This document shows positions 16,753 to 26,064 of a DNA stretch of 64,000 nucleotides, piece after piece. How positions within the stretch are numbered: the stretch's first letter is position 1; each line of letters begins with the position of its first letter. The position numbers and the translations under genes were made by a program. Below the pieces are notes generated by a model. It was not told where the DNA came from and did no database searches. It saw only the letters and a list, made by a program, of their open reading frames with translations. Origin of the DNA: Roseburia sp. AM59-24XD (lineage in GTDB: Bacteria; Bacillota; Clostridia; Lachnospirales; Lachnospiraceae); the NCBI RefSeq assembly GCF_003478445.1, contig NZ_QUET01000022.1:1-64000 (forward strand), written 5' to 3'.

Positions 16753-18095
16753 TTTCCGTTCCCTTTCCACCACTTTGTCGGTATCATGGCATACCGGTAA
16801 TTTTGTCCGTCTGCCGCATCCAGATAACAGACATATGTCATTTCATCGTTTGTATTTTCCAGTGTAATCTTCCATGCCGGCGTAATCTTTGCAGACGAAT
16901 GCTCCGTATCAATATATCCATTCTTTGTTCTGGCAAATTGCTGTGCATAGACAAGTTCAATCTCATTCACCTTAAATTTGATATGCTCTGTCATTTGGCT
17001 GCTGACAGATTTGATCGCACTTTCTAATGATATAATCTCCGACAGATTTGTTCTATTGACCGCATTTTCCTTCAGATAAAAGCCATCTATAATATCGACA
17101 TCTTTACTTTCTACCATAAATGCGTTACCGATCAGCGAAGAATACTTGTCATATCCCAGACGTCCCTCATATTCTCCTGCTCTCATATAATCAAAAGGAA
17201 TCCCCTCATACTCCTTCGTCGTTATCATATTATATCCATAGATATTTTTTGTTACACGGTATACATCCACCTCTGTCACAACTGTTTTCGCCGTCTTGTC
17301 TCCTGCACCTGGAAGACTGTTTATGTACTTTTCCAGAAATTTTACCGCATCGCAGACAGCAATTTTACGATCCTCTAACTGGTACTTCTCGGTGCTGTCC
17401 GGAGAATATGATGCAACATATTCTAAGTAAGCCGATGGATCATATCCATCCAGTCCCGGATACACTTTCTCATGCGTATCATCATTTTCAACTTTACTGC
17501 CATTGAGGGCAACTGTTTTCCCTTTATTAACCGTTCCGTACCCATACCCGATCGGATTACCAAGCTCCAGACAAACAGAGGGCTTCCACTCCGTCATGTT
17601 TTCATTCCATGTATCATCATAAATATAATAAACTCGTCCTTCTTTCCCGGAAAGAATCTGATCCTTCCAGTCCTTCACCTTATTATAATCCTGAACAAGT
17701 TCTCCCGTCTCGTCATCATACTCCAGCTTCGAACTTCCGCCACTATACAGCAGGTGATTCTCATTCATAGAATGATCCGGGAATAAATATCGAAACATTT
17801 CTCGAAACTCACTGTCATAATCTTTCATATCCACATCAAAGTTATAATCGGCAGTATATTGATATACACTCGTCTTCTTTGATGGAAGCTTCACGGAAAG
17901 TTCCTTTGAGGCCTGAAGATTCGAACAGGAATTGATCGTATCTATCACCTTGTCATCGCTGATATGCAAATCTACTGCGGATGTCTTATCTACTTGCCTC
18001 CTGCTCTCTGTTCCATGATTCTTTCCTCCACCGCAGCCGGTAAAGCAAAGGAGCACGATTACTGACAATGTCAGGTATATTGTTGTCTTCTTCAT
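16749..18095 (-). CDS. Lipoprotein of unknown function in the exporter operon
   Basis: The 448-residue protein has a lipoprotein signal (KKTTIYLTLSVIVLL, lipobox CFTGC) with Cys as the lipidated residue, followed by a large, mostly beta, Lys/Asp/Tyr-rich extracellular region. I do not recognise a family with certainty; similar lipoproteins accompany ABC exporters in Lachnospiraceae. GGGGGAAG precedes the ATG. It sits between the small secreted protein and four exporter genes, suggesting a surface partner of the exporter or an immunity-type protein. That role is inferred from context only. Confidence 0.65.
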   Translation of the reverse strand: MKKTTIYLTLSVIVLLCFTGCGGGKNHGTESRRQVDKTSAVDLHISDDKVIDTINSCSNLQASKELSVKLPSKKTSVYQYTADYNFDVDMKDYDSEFREMFRYLFPDHSMNENHLLYSGGSSKLEYDDETGELVQDYNKVKDWKDQILSGKEGRVYYIYDDTWNENMTEWKPSVCLELGNPIGYGYGTVNKGKTVALNGSKVENDDTHEKVYPGLDGYDPSAYLEYVASYSPDSTEKYQLEDRKIAVCDAVKFLEKYINSLPGAGDKTAKTVVTEVDVYRVTKNIYGYNMITTKEYEGIPFDYMRAGEYEGRLGYDKYSSLIGNAFMVESKDVDIIDGFYLKENAVNRTNLSEIISLESAIKSVSSQMTEHIKFKVNEIELVYAQQFARTKNGYIDTEHSSAKITPAWKITLENTNDEMTYVCYLDAADGQNYRYAMIPTKWWKGNGK

Positions 18096-18202
18096 AAGCT
18101 TCCCCCTAATAATACCTATATAATTTTGTCCACCAGATCCTCATAACAATGTGAATCTGGTGGATCTTGTTATTATAAAAACTTATCCTTTATTACTTGC
18201 TA

Positions 18203-18622
18203 TTAATTTATTGCCACAATGTTTCCTTGAGAATTGTATGTATCATTTGTTGTCGGAGTATAAGCAGACACTTTATACTGTACCGAAATGTTAGCAATCG
18301 GACTTCCCACACTTGGGTTGCAAGTAGCTTTACCTGTATTCGTTATTGTTTTCTTAGTCATAGTATAATTTTCACAGCGAATATATGTATAACCCGTTGT
18401 AGCCTTGCTATTCGTGTGAGTGCTATAATTACACGTTGCAGTTGCACCTTTTGCTCGCTGCTTAACAATAATGCTTTTTGCAACACCTTCAGAACTAGGT
18501 GCACCCGAATAATTTGCATGAGAAACCGCCCAGCTTGTCGCTCCTACATTGGCACCTCCGATCCCTAATGCTGCAATTAATGCTACCGCCAAAACACTCA
18601 TAGTTTTTTTAAATTTTTTCAT
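18203..18622 (-). CDS. Small secreted protein, first gene of the exporter operon
   Basis: The 139-residue product has a Sec signal peptide (KKFKKTMSVLAVALIAAL) with predicted cleavage after GANVGA. The mature part of about 112 residues starts TSWAVSHANYSGAPSSEG, is rich in Thr, Ser, Asn and Tyr, contains three Cys and few acidic residues, and looks all-beta. I do not recognise the family. GAAGGGAG lies upstream of the ATG. About 107 bp downstream is the lipoprotein gene. Position and size would fit a secreted bacteriocin-like or signalling protein, but this is a guess. Confidence 0.65.
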   Translation of the reverse strand: MKKFKKTMSVLAVALIAALGIGGANVGATSWAVSHANYSGAPSSEGVAKSIIVKQRAKGATATCNYSTHTNSKATTGYTYIRCENYTMTKKTITNTGKATCNPSVGSPIANISVQYKVSAYTPTTNDTYNSQGNIVAIN

Positions 18623-19178
18623 AATACATATCTCCCTTCAAAATAAATAACTTTAATTATAAATAAGTTGCTGTCAAATATTTTCTGGCATGAGCTGTCA
18701 TATAACATCAAAACTGTCATTTTACCAGATTTAAATCTTCTTTTTACATCCCTCCATTTCTCTTTGCTCTTTTTAACTAAGCTTTTGTTTCTTCTGTGAT
18801 ACTTTTTGAAGCTGTTAGGAACATTCATTTCCAAAAACAAAACATAGATACCGATATTATATTGTTAATCGTTTGTTTTTCTAAACATTTACTATTCTTT
18901 CAACAGCCTTATTGATATTCTATTCCTCCTTTCTGTTTTTATGTTAACACATTTCTATTCATAAATGTCATACATCGTCTATTAGGTATCTTTTATTGAC
19001 TAACTGGTTATTTTATTTTGATTTTTAGAACAATCCGTAATATAAATTTAAAGATAGAAGAAGCGCCCGAACCAGTATTTTACCGGAACGGGCGTTTCTT
19101 GGTAAGAGACTTATTTACAATCTTTTATTAAATATTTCATTCTTTGATTTTTCTGCTATGCACAATAATTCTCTGCAT
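18623..19178. other. AT-rich leader and intergenic region
   Basis: A minus-strand TATAAT at 18861-18856 could start a leader of about 225 nt ahead of the small secreted protein gene. The frame at 18619-18840 in this leader is very basic, lacks a good ribosome-binding site and is not called. A hairpin at 19064-19094 terminates the surface protein gene upstream on the minus strand's opposite side (see the next entry). Confidence 0.45.
19064..19094 (-). terminator. Terminator of the Big_2 surface protein gene
   Basis: CGCCCG (19064-19069) pairs with CGGGCG (19089-19094), with further inner C-G pairs, followed on the minus strand by CTTCTTC. It lies 85 bp after the gene at 19179-20111. Confidence 0.5.
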
Positions 19179-20111
19179 TTAATTCTCCGGCCAAACCAGC
19201 GATTCTACCTTAATCTTACAAACCTCTACCGTTTTTCCGTCCATTGCTGAACTCATGTCATTATGATATGTCAACTGTGTCGTTACAGTATCAATCCCCG
19301 GAAGTCTCCACGGAAGCTCCACCAAAACATACTGCGTTTCTATTACAGTTGTGACAATCCCATCTTTCGCTGTCCAATCTGCCTGCAGATTGATGACCAT
19401 GTCCTGATCCTTCTGCTCTGTGGAAGTTAATGTTACATCATAACCATCGGTAACCGGCACTCCTACCAATGCAACCGTATTCTTCTGGAAATACTCATCA
19501 TCCAGACTCTTTAACTTCTCTGCAACTGCCGCTACCTTATTGTTCTTTGATGCTTTGGCTTCGAGTTTCTTTGCTGCATATGCTGCTTCTGCAGTCGTAT
19601 AGATCAGATCAATCGATTCCTTTGAAATATCCAGATCCGCATTCGGTGACTGTGTCGGTGTTGTCGTTGGTGCCGGTGTCTGTGTTACCTGCGGTGCTGC
19701 CGACTGTGTTGTAACCGGTGCCTGCGTTGCAACCGGCGTCTGTGTTACCTGCGGTGCCGTTGTCGTTGCCGGAGCTGTCGTTGCTTCTACCTTTTTCTTT
19801 GTCACCTTGATCACAAATTTAGCGGCAAGCTGACCCTTTTTCCCGGTTGTTCTTGCTGTGACATTGGCTTTTCCAACAGATACTGCCTTGATTTTGCCGG
19901 ATTTGTTCACGGTGACAACCGATTTGTTACTGCTTTTCCATTTCACATTTTTCTTTGCGAATGATTTGCTGACCTGCAGTTTCTTCACTGCTCCAACCGT
20001 CAGTGAAATTGTCTGCTTTTTCACTTTTGCCTGTGTGGAAACCACATTAGCAGGCACGATCAGTGTTGCGATCAACGCTCCTGCGGTTACCATTGATACG
20101 ATTCTTTTCAT
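19179..20111 (-). CDS. Secreted Big_2 (Ig-like) surface protein with Thr/Pro linker
   Basis: The 310-residue protein has a signal peptide (KRIVSMVTAGALIATLIVP), an N-terminal Big_2 Ig-like domain (WKSSNKSVVTVNKSGKIKAVSVGKANVTA), a Thr/Pro/Ala/Gln linker at about residues 105-165, and a C-terminal domain of about 140 residues beginning NADLDISKESIDLIY. The C-terminal domain is unrecognised. AAGGAGG lies just upstream of 20111; a longer frame from 20198 would add a non-secretory N-terminus. Surface location is inferred. It shares the domain set with the protein at 8360-9913 in reversed order. Confidence 0.78.
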   Translation of the reverse strand: MKRIVSMVTAGALIATLIVPANVVSTQAKVKKQTISLTVGAVKKLQVSKSFAKKNVKWKSSNKSVVTVNKSGKIKAVSVGKANVTARTTGKKGQLAAKFVIKVTKKKVEATTAPATTTAPQVTQTPVATQAPVTTQSAAPQVTQTPAPTTTPTQSPNADLDISKESIDLIYTTAEAAYAAKKLEAKASKNNKVAAVAEKLKSLDDEYFQKNTVALVGVPVTDGYDVTLTSTEQKDQDMVINLQADWTAKDGIVTTVIETQYVLVELPWRLPGIDTVTTQLTYHNDMSSAMDGKTVEVCKIKVESLVWPEN

Positions 20112-20310
20112 AAAGCTACCTCCTTGTTTTTCTTGTGAATGTTTCTTGCGTAAATTGTTGTTTATTTTAACACATATTTTATTACAAATGTCATACATTA
20201 TCTATTCGGTCATTCTGATTGTCATATTGGTTATTTAAGCTTTTCTTAATACTGCATACTACAAAACCTCATCAAACCAAATAGACGTTTCATGATATAC
20301 TTATTTCCCA

Positions 20311-21042
20311 CTATTTATGCTTATTCCAATATTCAACCATTGTCTCCTCAACGACTTTCTTTTTTCTTCTACTGATGGACAACTCAATGTTATTGTCAAG
20401 AACCAGTTTATTCTCATTTTTCCAAACCTTTTTTATATGTTTTTTATTCACCATACATCCTCTGTATATCTCTATGAATAACTGAACCTCTTCCCCCAAT
20501 TCGTTTTTTAACTGTGTTATATTCTTCCATGCTTCTATCCGTTCCTCTCTGGTATAAATAATACATTTTCTGTTTTCTAATTCAAAATACATAATATCAC
20601 TGCTCTTTACTTTTTGAATTCCCTGGGTATTCTTAATAATGATATATGTTCGTCTGGAAACTGCAAGTTTTTCACACGCTGCTTGTAATGCCGGCAGCAA
20701 TTCCTCATTCATATGATCCTTTCGAATATAACGAAACACTGCATACTCAAAAGATTGATACACATACTTCGTATAGGAAGTCATAAATATCACTATTGCA
20801 TTCTTCTGCTCATCCCTAATTTTTTGGGCAATATCTATGCCCGATAAATTCCGCATTTTTATATCTGTCACAAATATATCGTATGGAGAGGTTTTTGCAT
20901 TTAAAATTTGAAACATCTGACTTTCTTCATGACAATATTTTATATTAACATCATATTTTATCTCGCTCTGTACAGACTCAAGATATTCCTTTGTTCTCTG
21001 TAAATCTTGCAGATTATTATCCAAAAAAATTATATTAAACAT
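20311..21042 (-). CDS. LytTR-family response regulator
   Basis: The 243-residue protein has a receiver domain (FLDNN near the start, DIFVTDIKMRNLSG with the phospho-acceptor Asp, FMTSYTKYVYQ) and a LytTR DNA-binding domain from about residue 140 (DIMYFELENRKCIIYTR, FIEIYRGCMVNKKHIKKV). This is the AgrA/ComE type. GAGGAC precedes the ATG. On the minus strand it lies directly downstream of the damaged agrB copy, so an agrD-agrB-regulator order is likely ancestral. It probably controls a nearby locus in response to the cyclic peptide. No cognate kinase is adjacent; a kinase lies at 28187. Confidence 0.85.
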   Translation of the reverse strand: MFNIIFLDNNLQDLQRTKEYLESVQSEIKYDVNIKYCHEESQMFQILNAKTSPYDIFVTDIKMRNLSGIDIAQKIRDEQKNAIVIFMTSYTKYVYQSFEYAVFRYIRKDHMNEELLPALQAACEKLAVSRRTYIIIKNTQGIQKVKSSDIMYFELENRKCIIYTREERIEAWKNITQLKNELGEEVQLFIEIYRGCMVNKKHIKKVWKNENKLVLDNNIELSISRRKKKVVEETMVEYWNKHK

Positions 21043-21955
21043 TTTGTCCTCTTTAACCCTGCTGAATTATAATAATTTTGTATCTTTATAAATGATCTTT
21101 TAATTTTTCAAATCATGCCACTTTCCGAACCCCTCCCGGAAAACGGCACCTGATATTTTACATACTCAAATGTGCTGTTGTTACTATAATTTTGTATCGT
21201 TAAAACCCTTCTACTCCACCCTGTAGATTACGGTTCATACAATCCGTGTAAGACACGCTTCCGATCCTCTGTGTATAATGCACGGCACGATATCATCGCA
21301 TTATCTTCCTGATAATCACCGGCAGCTGCAGCACACCGGTCAATATCACTCCGAGCGCCACACAGGACGAATAACGGTTGTATCCCATTACATTCATAAC
21401 GACAGAAACAAAACAGGCAGCAAGAACCAAAACGATCGTTGTGCGCTGATAACGCATCTTTTCCTGTTCCGTTAATCTCTTATTTTCATGATCAATAGGA
21501 CTGTTTATCGCAATACTTATTCCGCTGACGAGTAAGAATAACGGTATCAAACGGCTTACTGAGAAATGGGACACGGCATACAGACACCCTGCCAGAAGTC
21601 CGGTCGACATGATCATACAGATATACGCATGCTTTGCATGATACCCGCCGCCAAATTTCCGGATCGCCATAAACGGCATGATGATCAGAAAGCCCTCCGG
21701 AAACATACCAATAATACCGCTGATGACCAGAAAGATCACCAACGGTACAGTAGAGATTTGTCCGAAATCTGCTCCGGACAATTAAATTTTACTACTTTTT
21801 CAAGAACAAATCGATGGGGTTTGCACGAAACGACACAAAAACGCCATTTTTGGTCATTTTGGGGTGTTTTTGGCGATTTTGACCATGTATTTTAGAACTA
21901 TTCCGTGAAATCGTTACCCGTTTTTCCAACTGTGACGGAACTATTCCGTGAGACA
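21025..21955. repeat. Duplicated agr block, copy 1 (with internal deletion)
   Basis: This block is nearly identical to 25796-27020. It starts inside the first codons of the LytTR gene, runs through the regulator leader and agrB, and ends in the operator region upstream of agrD. Relative to copy 2 it lacks 297 bp between two gtagagat octamers, leaving one octamer at 21750-21757. The AgrB N-terminus and all of agrD are missing. Confidence 0.85.
21293..21781 (-). pseudogene. agrB: agrB remnant (5' end deleted)
   Basis: The sequence is almost identical to the intact AgrB at 26065-26631 from residue 37 on (STVPLVIFLVISG), but the first 36 codons, the GTG start and the preceding agrD gene are gone. 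The frame now continues by chance into operator DNA (MSGADFGQI...). Without the N-terminus and a ribosome-binding site it is unlikely to work. Confidence 0.85.
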
Positions 21956-21968
21956 AACTTTTCCCGTG

Positions 21969-23195
21969 TTAAAGAGCTACCACCTTACACTTTGTATATT
22001 TCCGGTACTTTGCCATCACCTTTCTCGGGACATGCACCGTCAGATCCTTACAATTCCTCCATTTGCTGACGGATGCAGCGTGGAACTTCTCGCTGTGTAT
22101 ATAAAGATCCCTTTTAATTCCATTAGCATTCCAATCTATGCCCTGATACTTTCCATCCTTTTTCCATCCCCATTTAATTTTCTTTTTGGTCATACAATAA
22201 ATTTTTTTAGTATGACCGGAATACCATTCGCCGATTGGAATCTTACTGACCTTCTTACCAAAAATGATCTTTTTCGCTTCACAATCACTAAAAGCATATT
22301 CACTCCACTCTACCTCATCCTCCACTCGGATCGTACTTTCCAGACTGTATTCAAATGCATCTGCCAATACCTTTTTTACCCGGTTCCTCCGAATAACAAT
22401 CGTGCTGCCTTCCCCTTCGGCATCCACAAGACCTTTTTGGTAAATGACCATTCCGTTTTTCTGTGTATGCTTCTCCATCCACCATGGCAAATCTTTTAAT
22501 GCACCCACATAATCCAGATTTGTAAACTTATCAAATTTAATGTTTTTCAAGTTCACACAATCCTTAAAGGCTTCTGACTCTATCGTCCTCATTCCCTTAG
22601 GGATCACGATCGTTTTTAACGACTTACATCCCATCAGATCCACCCACTCCAAGGAGTCTGTATCATCTGCCATCTCATAATACTCCATGTTGCTGCATCC
22701 ACATACACGGCAGAACATAATGTCCTCTTCGTCTGATTGGGTGGAATATTCACTCCATCCGCTATATGCCGCCTTAATCCGCAGGCTTTTTATCTCATAG
22801 TGATCAATAAAGCTGTTGCAGTCTTTTACCGGAATCCCATCGATCTCCTTAGGTACTACGATATCCGTATATTTCGCGTTTCCATTCGCATCAAACTCCT
22901 GTTCAAAGGCGATCAGTTCATAAACCGGATCTGACACATCAAATCCATGTTTCTTCGGATAATACCACGATTCTCCCGCCGTTGTCTTATGATAGCAGAG
23001 TCCGTTCTGCTTCAGAGATATCGCTTCTTTCTGAAGCGGGGACAGCGTCGCTGCCGGTCCCCGTATCTCCTCTGCCTGCGCCTTGGGTGCGTCTAAACTG
23101 GAAATCAGTTTGTTTTCCCCGCTGTCCAGCCCACTGCCGGCTGTTATAAAAATGACAGCTGTAGCGAGAAACGTTCCAAGTAGTATCTTTCTCAT
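21969..23195 (-). CDS. Secreted BspA-like leucine-rich repeat protein A
   Basis: The 408-residue protein has a signal peptide (RKILLGTFLATAVIFITA) and irregular LRR_5 (BspA/TpLRR) repeats, such as CKSLKTIVIPKGMRTIESEAFKDCVNLKNIKF. Each repeat has an ISxxAF(x)CxxLKxIxF shape. The C-terminus VHVPRKVMAKYRKYTKCKVVAL has no LPxTG. Such proteins are secreted adhesins or receptors in gut Firmicutes; the ligand is unknown. It is a tandem paralogue of the gene at 23264-24499 with very similar N- and C-termini. A promoter was not identified. Confidence 0.82.
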   Translation of the reverse strand: MRKILLGTFLATAVIFITAGSGLDSGENKLISSLDAPKAQAEEIRGPAATLSPLQKEAISLKQNGLCYHKTTAGESWYYPKKHGFDVSDPVYELIAFEQEFDANGNAKYTDIVVPKEIDGIPVKDCNSFIDHYEIKSLRIKAAYSGWSEYSTQSDEEDIMFCRVCGCSNMEYYEMADDTDSLEWVDLMGCKSLKTIVIPKGMRTIESEAFKDCVNLKNIKFDKFTNLDYVGALKDLPWWMEKHTQKNGMVIYQKGLVDAEGEGSTIVIRRNRVKKVLADAFEYSLESTIRVEDEVEWSEYAFSDCEAKKIIFGKKVSKIPIGEWYSGHTKKIYCMTKKKIKWGWKKDGKYQGIDWNANGIKRDLYIHSEKFHAASVSKWRNCKDLTVHVPRKVMAKYRKYTKCKVVAL

Positions 23196-23263
23196 AATAC
23201 GACCTCCCTCTTCCTATAGTCTTTCTCTCTTTGAATTATCATCTATCATACAATGCTGATGTT

Positions 23264-24499
23264 TTAAAGCGCTACCACCTTACATTTCGTATATTTGCGA
23301 TACTTTGCCATTACCTTTTTCGGGACATGTACGGTTACGTTCTTGCCGCAACCCCATTTCTTTACCGATCCCGTATGAAACTTATCACTATGTATATAAA
23401 TATCGAGGTTTTGGGACTTTGGGGTATACATATCCAATCCTTGATAATTCCCATACAAGTCCACTCCCCATATAATTTTCCCTTTTGAAAGAATATGTAC
23501 TTCTTTCAAATTATCATTGCCCCCAAAACACTGGTACGGAATCACATTTATTTTCTTTCCAAGAATTATTTTTTTTGCATTACAATCATCAAATGTCCAC
23601 ATACACAATTTCGGTGCACCGGTCACCTTGATTGTTTCTGCCTTGCTGTTTGCAAATGCATTCCCCATTATCTTTTTTATCTTATTTCCATGAATAGTCA
23701 ATGTTCCTTCACGTTTTCCAGCATCAATCAGGCAATTTTTATAGATAACCATTCCGTTTTTCTTCGTATGTTGTTTCCGCCACCATGGTATTTTTTTCAC
23801 TCCCCCTATGATTTCCAGATTAGAAAATTTTTTAAATATAACTTTCTCCGGTTTTTTGCATCTACTAAATGTATTGGCAAAAATCTTCTTCATACCTTTC
23901 GGAATAACGATCGTCTTCAATGAATTGCATCCCTCTAACTGCCACTTATCCAAATACACTGTATCCTCCGCCATTTCATAATACTCAAGGTTGGTACAGC
24001 CTAAAACACGAGATTCCACATAATCTTCTTCATACGATTGGGTGGAATAAACGCGCCAGCTACTATATGCTGCTTTAACCCGCAGGCTTTTTATCTCGTA
24101 ATGATTATAAAAGCTGTTACAGTCTATTACCGTACCCCCATCAATCTCCCTGGGTACAACAATATCTGTATATTTCGGATTGCCGTTCGCATCAAATTCC
24201 TGCTCAAATGCAAACAACTCATAAATCGTATCTGTCGCTTCAAATCCATATTTTTCCGGATGAATCCACTCATCTCCTGCCGTTGTCTTATAATAGCATA
24301 GTCCATCCTGCTTCAAAGATAGCATCTCTTTCTGAAGCGGAGACAGCGTCGATGTCGGTCCATGTGGCTCTTCCTCAGCCTGTACCTTGGGTGCATCCAG
24401 ACCGGAAATCGGCTTATTCCCCGTGCTGTCAAATCCACTGCCTGCCGCCACGAAAATAGCGGCAGCCGCAAGAAACATCCCAAGCAATATCTTTTTCAT
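23264..24499 (-). CDS. Secreted BspA-like leucine-rich repeat protein B
   Basis: The 411-residue protein is a paralogue of the adjacent protein A, sharing the signal region (KKILLGMFLAAAAIFVAA), the PHGPTSTLSPLQKE block, the LRR_5 core and the end VHVPKKVMAKYRKYTKCKVVAL. The middle repeats diverge (for example KKIPWWRKQHTKKNGMVIY). The ATG at 24499 has GGAGGAG 5 bp upstream; a GTG two codons earlier is too close to it. The two genes are in tandem 68 bp apart, suggesting local duplication. Confidence 0.82.
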   Translation of the reverse strand: MKKILLGMFLAAAAIFVAAGSGFDSTGNKPISGLDAPKVQAEEEPHGPTSTLSPLQKEMLSLKQDGLCYYKTTAGDEWIHPEKYGFEATDTIYELFAFEQEFDANGNPKYTDIVVPREIDGGTVIDCNSFYNHYEIKSLRVKAAYSSWRVYSTQSYEEDYVESRVLGCTNLEYYEMAEDTVYLDKWQLEGCNSLKTIVIPKGMKKIFANTFSRCKKPEKVIFKKFSNLEIIGGVKKIPWWRKQHTKKNGMVIYKNCLIDAGKREGTLTIHGNKIKKIMGNAFANSKAETIKVTGAPKLCMWTFDDCNAKKIILGKKINVIPYQCFGGNDNLKEVHILSKGKIIWGVDLYGNYQGLDMYTPKSQNLDIYIHSDKFHTGSVKKWGCGKNVTVHVPKKVMAKYRKYTKCKVVAL

Positions 24500-24514
24500 G
24501 TGCACTCCTCCTTC

Positions 24515-24989
24515 TTAACATATAAAATAATCATAATATACGTAATCTGTCTCATTATTAAATACCCGTAAAGACGGATCCTTATGATTGTAATTCACGC
24601 GATATACATCTGTACTGATCGACTCCAGTCCCTCATTTGTATATCCATTGCTTTCTCCATAGGCTCTAAGATTGTTTAACTTCAGAGTATATCCTACACC
24701 TGCAATAAAAATCGTATATGGCGAAAATGCACTATGATATAGGAAGCAGAAGCCCTGCCATATCATGATGATCTATCTCAAGCGACTGTATGATCGCCTC
24801 CGCATTTTTCCTTAGATTGTCATAAGATAATGCCACAACTTTTCCATTACCAACACTTCCTGATGTTGTTATAAGTAATGCCGTATTATCATCCAAATTG
24901 CTCCACACATCATTGTATCTTCTTTGATATCTCGTATATTGATGATATCCGGATACTCTTCGATAGTTTCTGCTTTTCAGTTCTCTCAC
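24515..24989 (-). pseudogene. Broken adenylate-forming enzyme fragment plus unknown tail
   Basis: The frame at 24732-24989 contains ALLITTSGSVGNGKVVALSYDNL, the phosphate-binding motif of AMP-dependent synthetases, followed by AEAIIQSLEIDHHDMAGLLLP. It stops where such enzymes would continue, and nothing before the motif is present. A second overlapping frame (24515-24766) encodes LKLNNLRAYGESNGYTNEGLES... and ends at Cys; I do not recognise it. Both look like leftovers of larger genes. Confidence 0.55.
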
Positions 24990-25007
24990 TTGTTCTTCGT
25001 GTCGAAA

Positions 25008-25730
25008 CTATTTAATTAAAATGTTTTTATGAAATCCTTTTTTTAAATTATCCGTCACATTCTCTACTTCTATTTCATCCTCATTAACCACATTACTCTG
25101 CTTTCCTCCCACATTTGCAATTATGTTCTGTTTTTGAGTACATACAATACTAATCTCTTTATTTGCACATTTTAACAATATGTGGTCTTTTTCAACCTGC
25201 CCTTCCGAAATCCATATTTTATTATTTTGAAGTTTTCTCACATTGTACATAAGATGAATCCTATTACTGATTCGAAGATCATCCTTACTTATTTTCAGCA
25301 CATTGATGCATAACGTTACCATGCCATAGCCCTGGGTCGAGACAACAATAATCTCATCTTCCCCATCACCGTCAAAATCTCCACCAAAAACATCGCTCGT
25401 TATCTCCTCCAGTAAAAGCCCTTTTTCCCTATTAAAAATAATATATTGCTGATGCATATTGTCTTTTCCATTCCACGTCTTTATTCGATTTATTTGAAAT
25501 CGCGTTTGAAGCCACACGGCATCGCTTACTTCACTGTTGACAGGATACACTTCGTATCTGTTCCATTCCGTCACTTCCGAGGAGATATCTTCTTTATCAT
25601 TACTTTCATTTGTAAAATATTTCAAATGAATTCTACTGGAATCTATTTTTTTATCAATAGCTGATTTATAATATAAAAATATCAATCCTAAAATTGTCGC
25701 TACACAAATTACATATATGTTTTTTTTCAT
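25008..25730 (-). CDS. Membrane-anchored protein with a Ca-binding-type FG-GAP motif
   Basis: The 240-residue protein begins KKNIYVICVATILGLIFLYY, an uncleaved membrane anchor or signal, followed by an extracellular domain. The segment VFGGDFDGDGEDEIIVVS matches the DxDxDG-type loop of FG-GAP/VCBS repeats, which bind calcium. The rest (beta strands, Asn/Lys/Ile-rich) is unrecognised. Base composition is more AT-rich than in neighbouring metabolic genes, which suggests acquisition. It lies between gene fragments and the duplicated agr block. Confidence 0.6.
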   Translation of the reverse strand: MKKNIYVICVATILGLIFLYYKSAIDKKIDSSRIHLKYFTNESNDKEDISSEVTEWNRYEVYPVNSEVSDAVWLQTRFQINRIKTWNGKDNMHQQYIIFNREKGLLLEEITSDVFGGDFDGDGEDEIIVVSTQGYGMVTLCINVLKISKDDLRISNRIHLMYNVRKLQNNKIWISEGQVEKDHILLKCANKEISIVCTQKQNIIANVGGKQSNVVNEDEIEVENVTDNLKKGFHKNILIK

Positions 25731-25789
25731 TTCATTTTCTCCACTCTTTTAACATACATATGCAATCAAAACAGTACTACTAACATGTT

Positions 25790-25813
25790 TTATTTAAAAA
25801 TTATATTAAACAT
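25790..25813 (-). pseudogene. Seven-codon remnant of the LytTR regulator gene start
   Basis: In copy 2 of the agr block, the start ATG and the first six codons (MFNIIF) of the regulator gene at 20311-21042 are kept with their ribosome-binding site, and are then followed by Lys and a stop. This marks the edge of the duplicated block. Confidence 0.75.
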
Positions 25814-26064
25814 TTTGTCCTCTTTAACCCTGCTGAATTATAATAAATTTGTATCTTTATAAATGATCTTTTAAATTTTTAAATTATGCCACTTTCCGAA
25901 CCCATCCCCGGAAAGCGGCACCTGATATTTTACATACTCAAATGTGCTGTTGTTACCATGATTTTGCATCGTTAAAACCCTTCTACTCCACCCTGTAGAT
26001 TACGGTTCATACAATCCGTGTAAGACACGCTTCCAATCCTCTGTGTATAATGCACGGCACGATA

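Noticed and set aside
18203..18622. Lactococcin 972-type bacteriocin
   Set aside because: Size and export genes fit loosely, but the mature sequence lacks the family pattern, so only an unnamed secreted protein is called.
18619..18840. 73-codon frame in the leader of the small secreted protein gene
   Set aside because: Very basic composition, no ribosome-binding site at a useful distance and strongly AT-driven codons. It lies in an expected untranslated leader.
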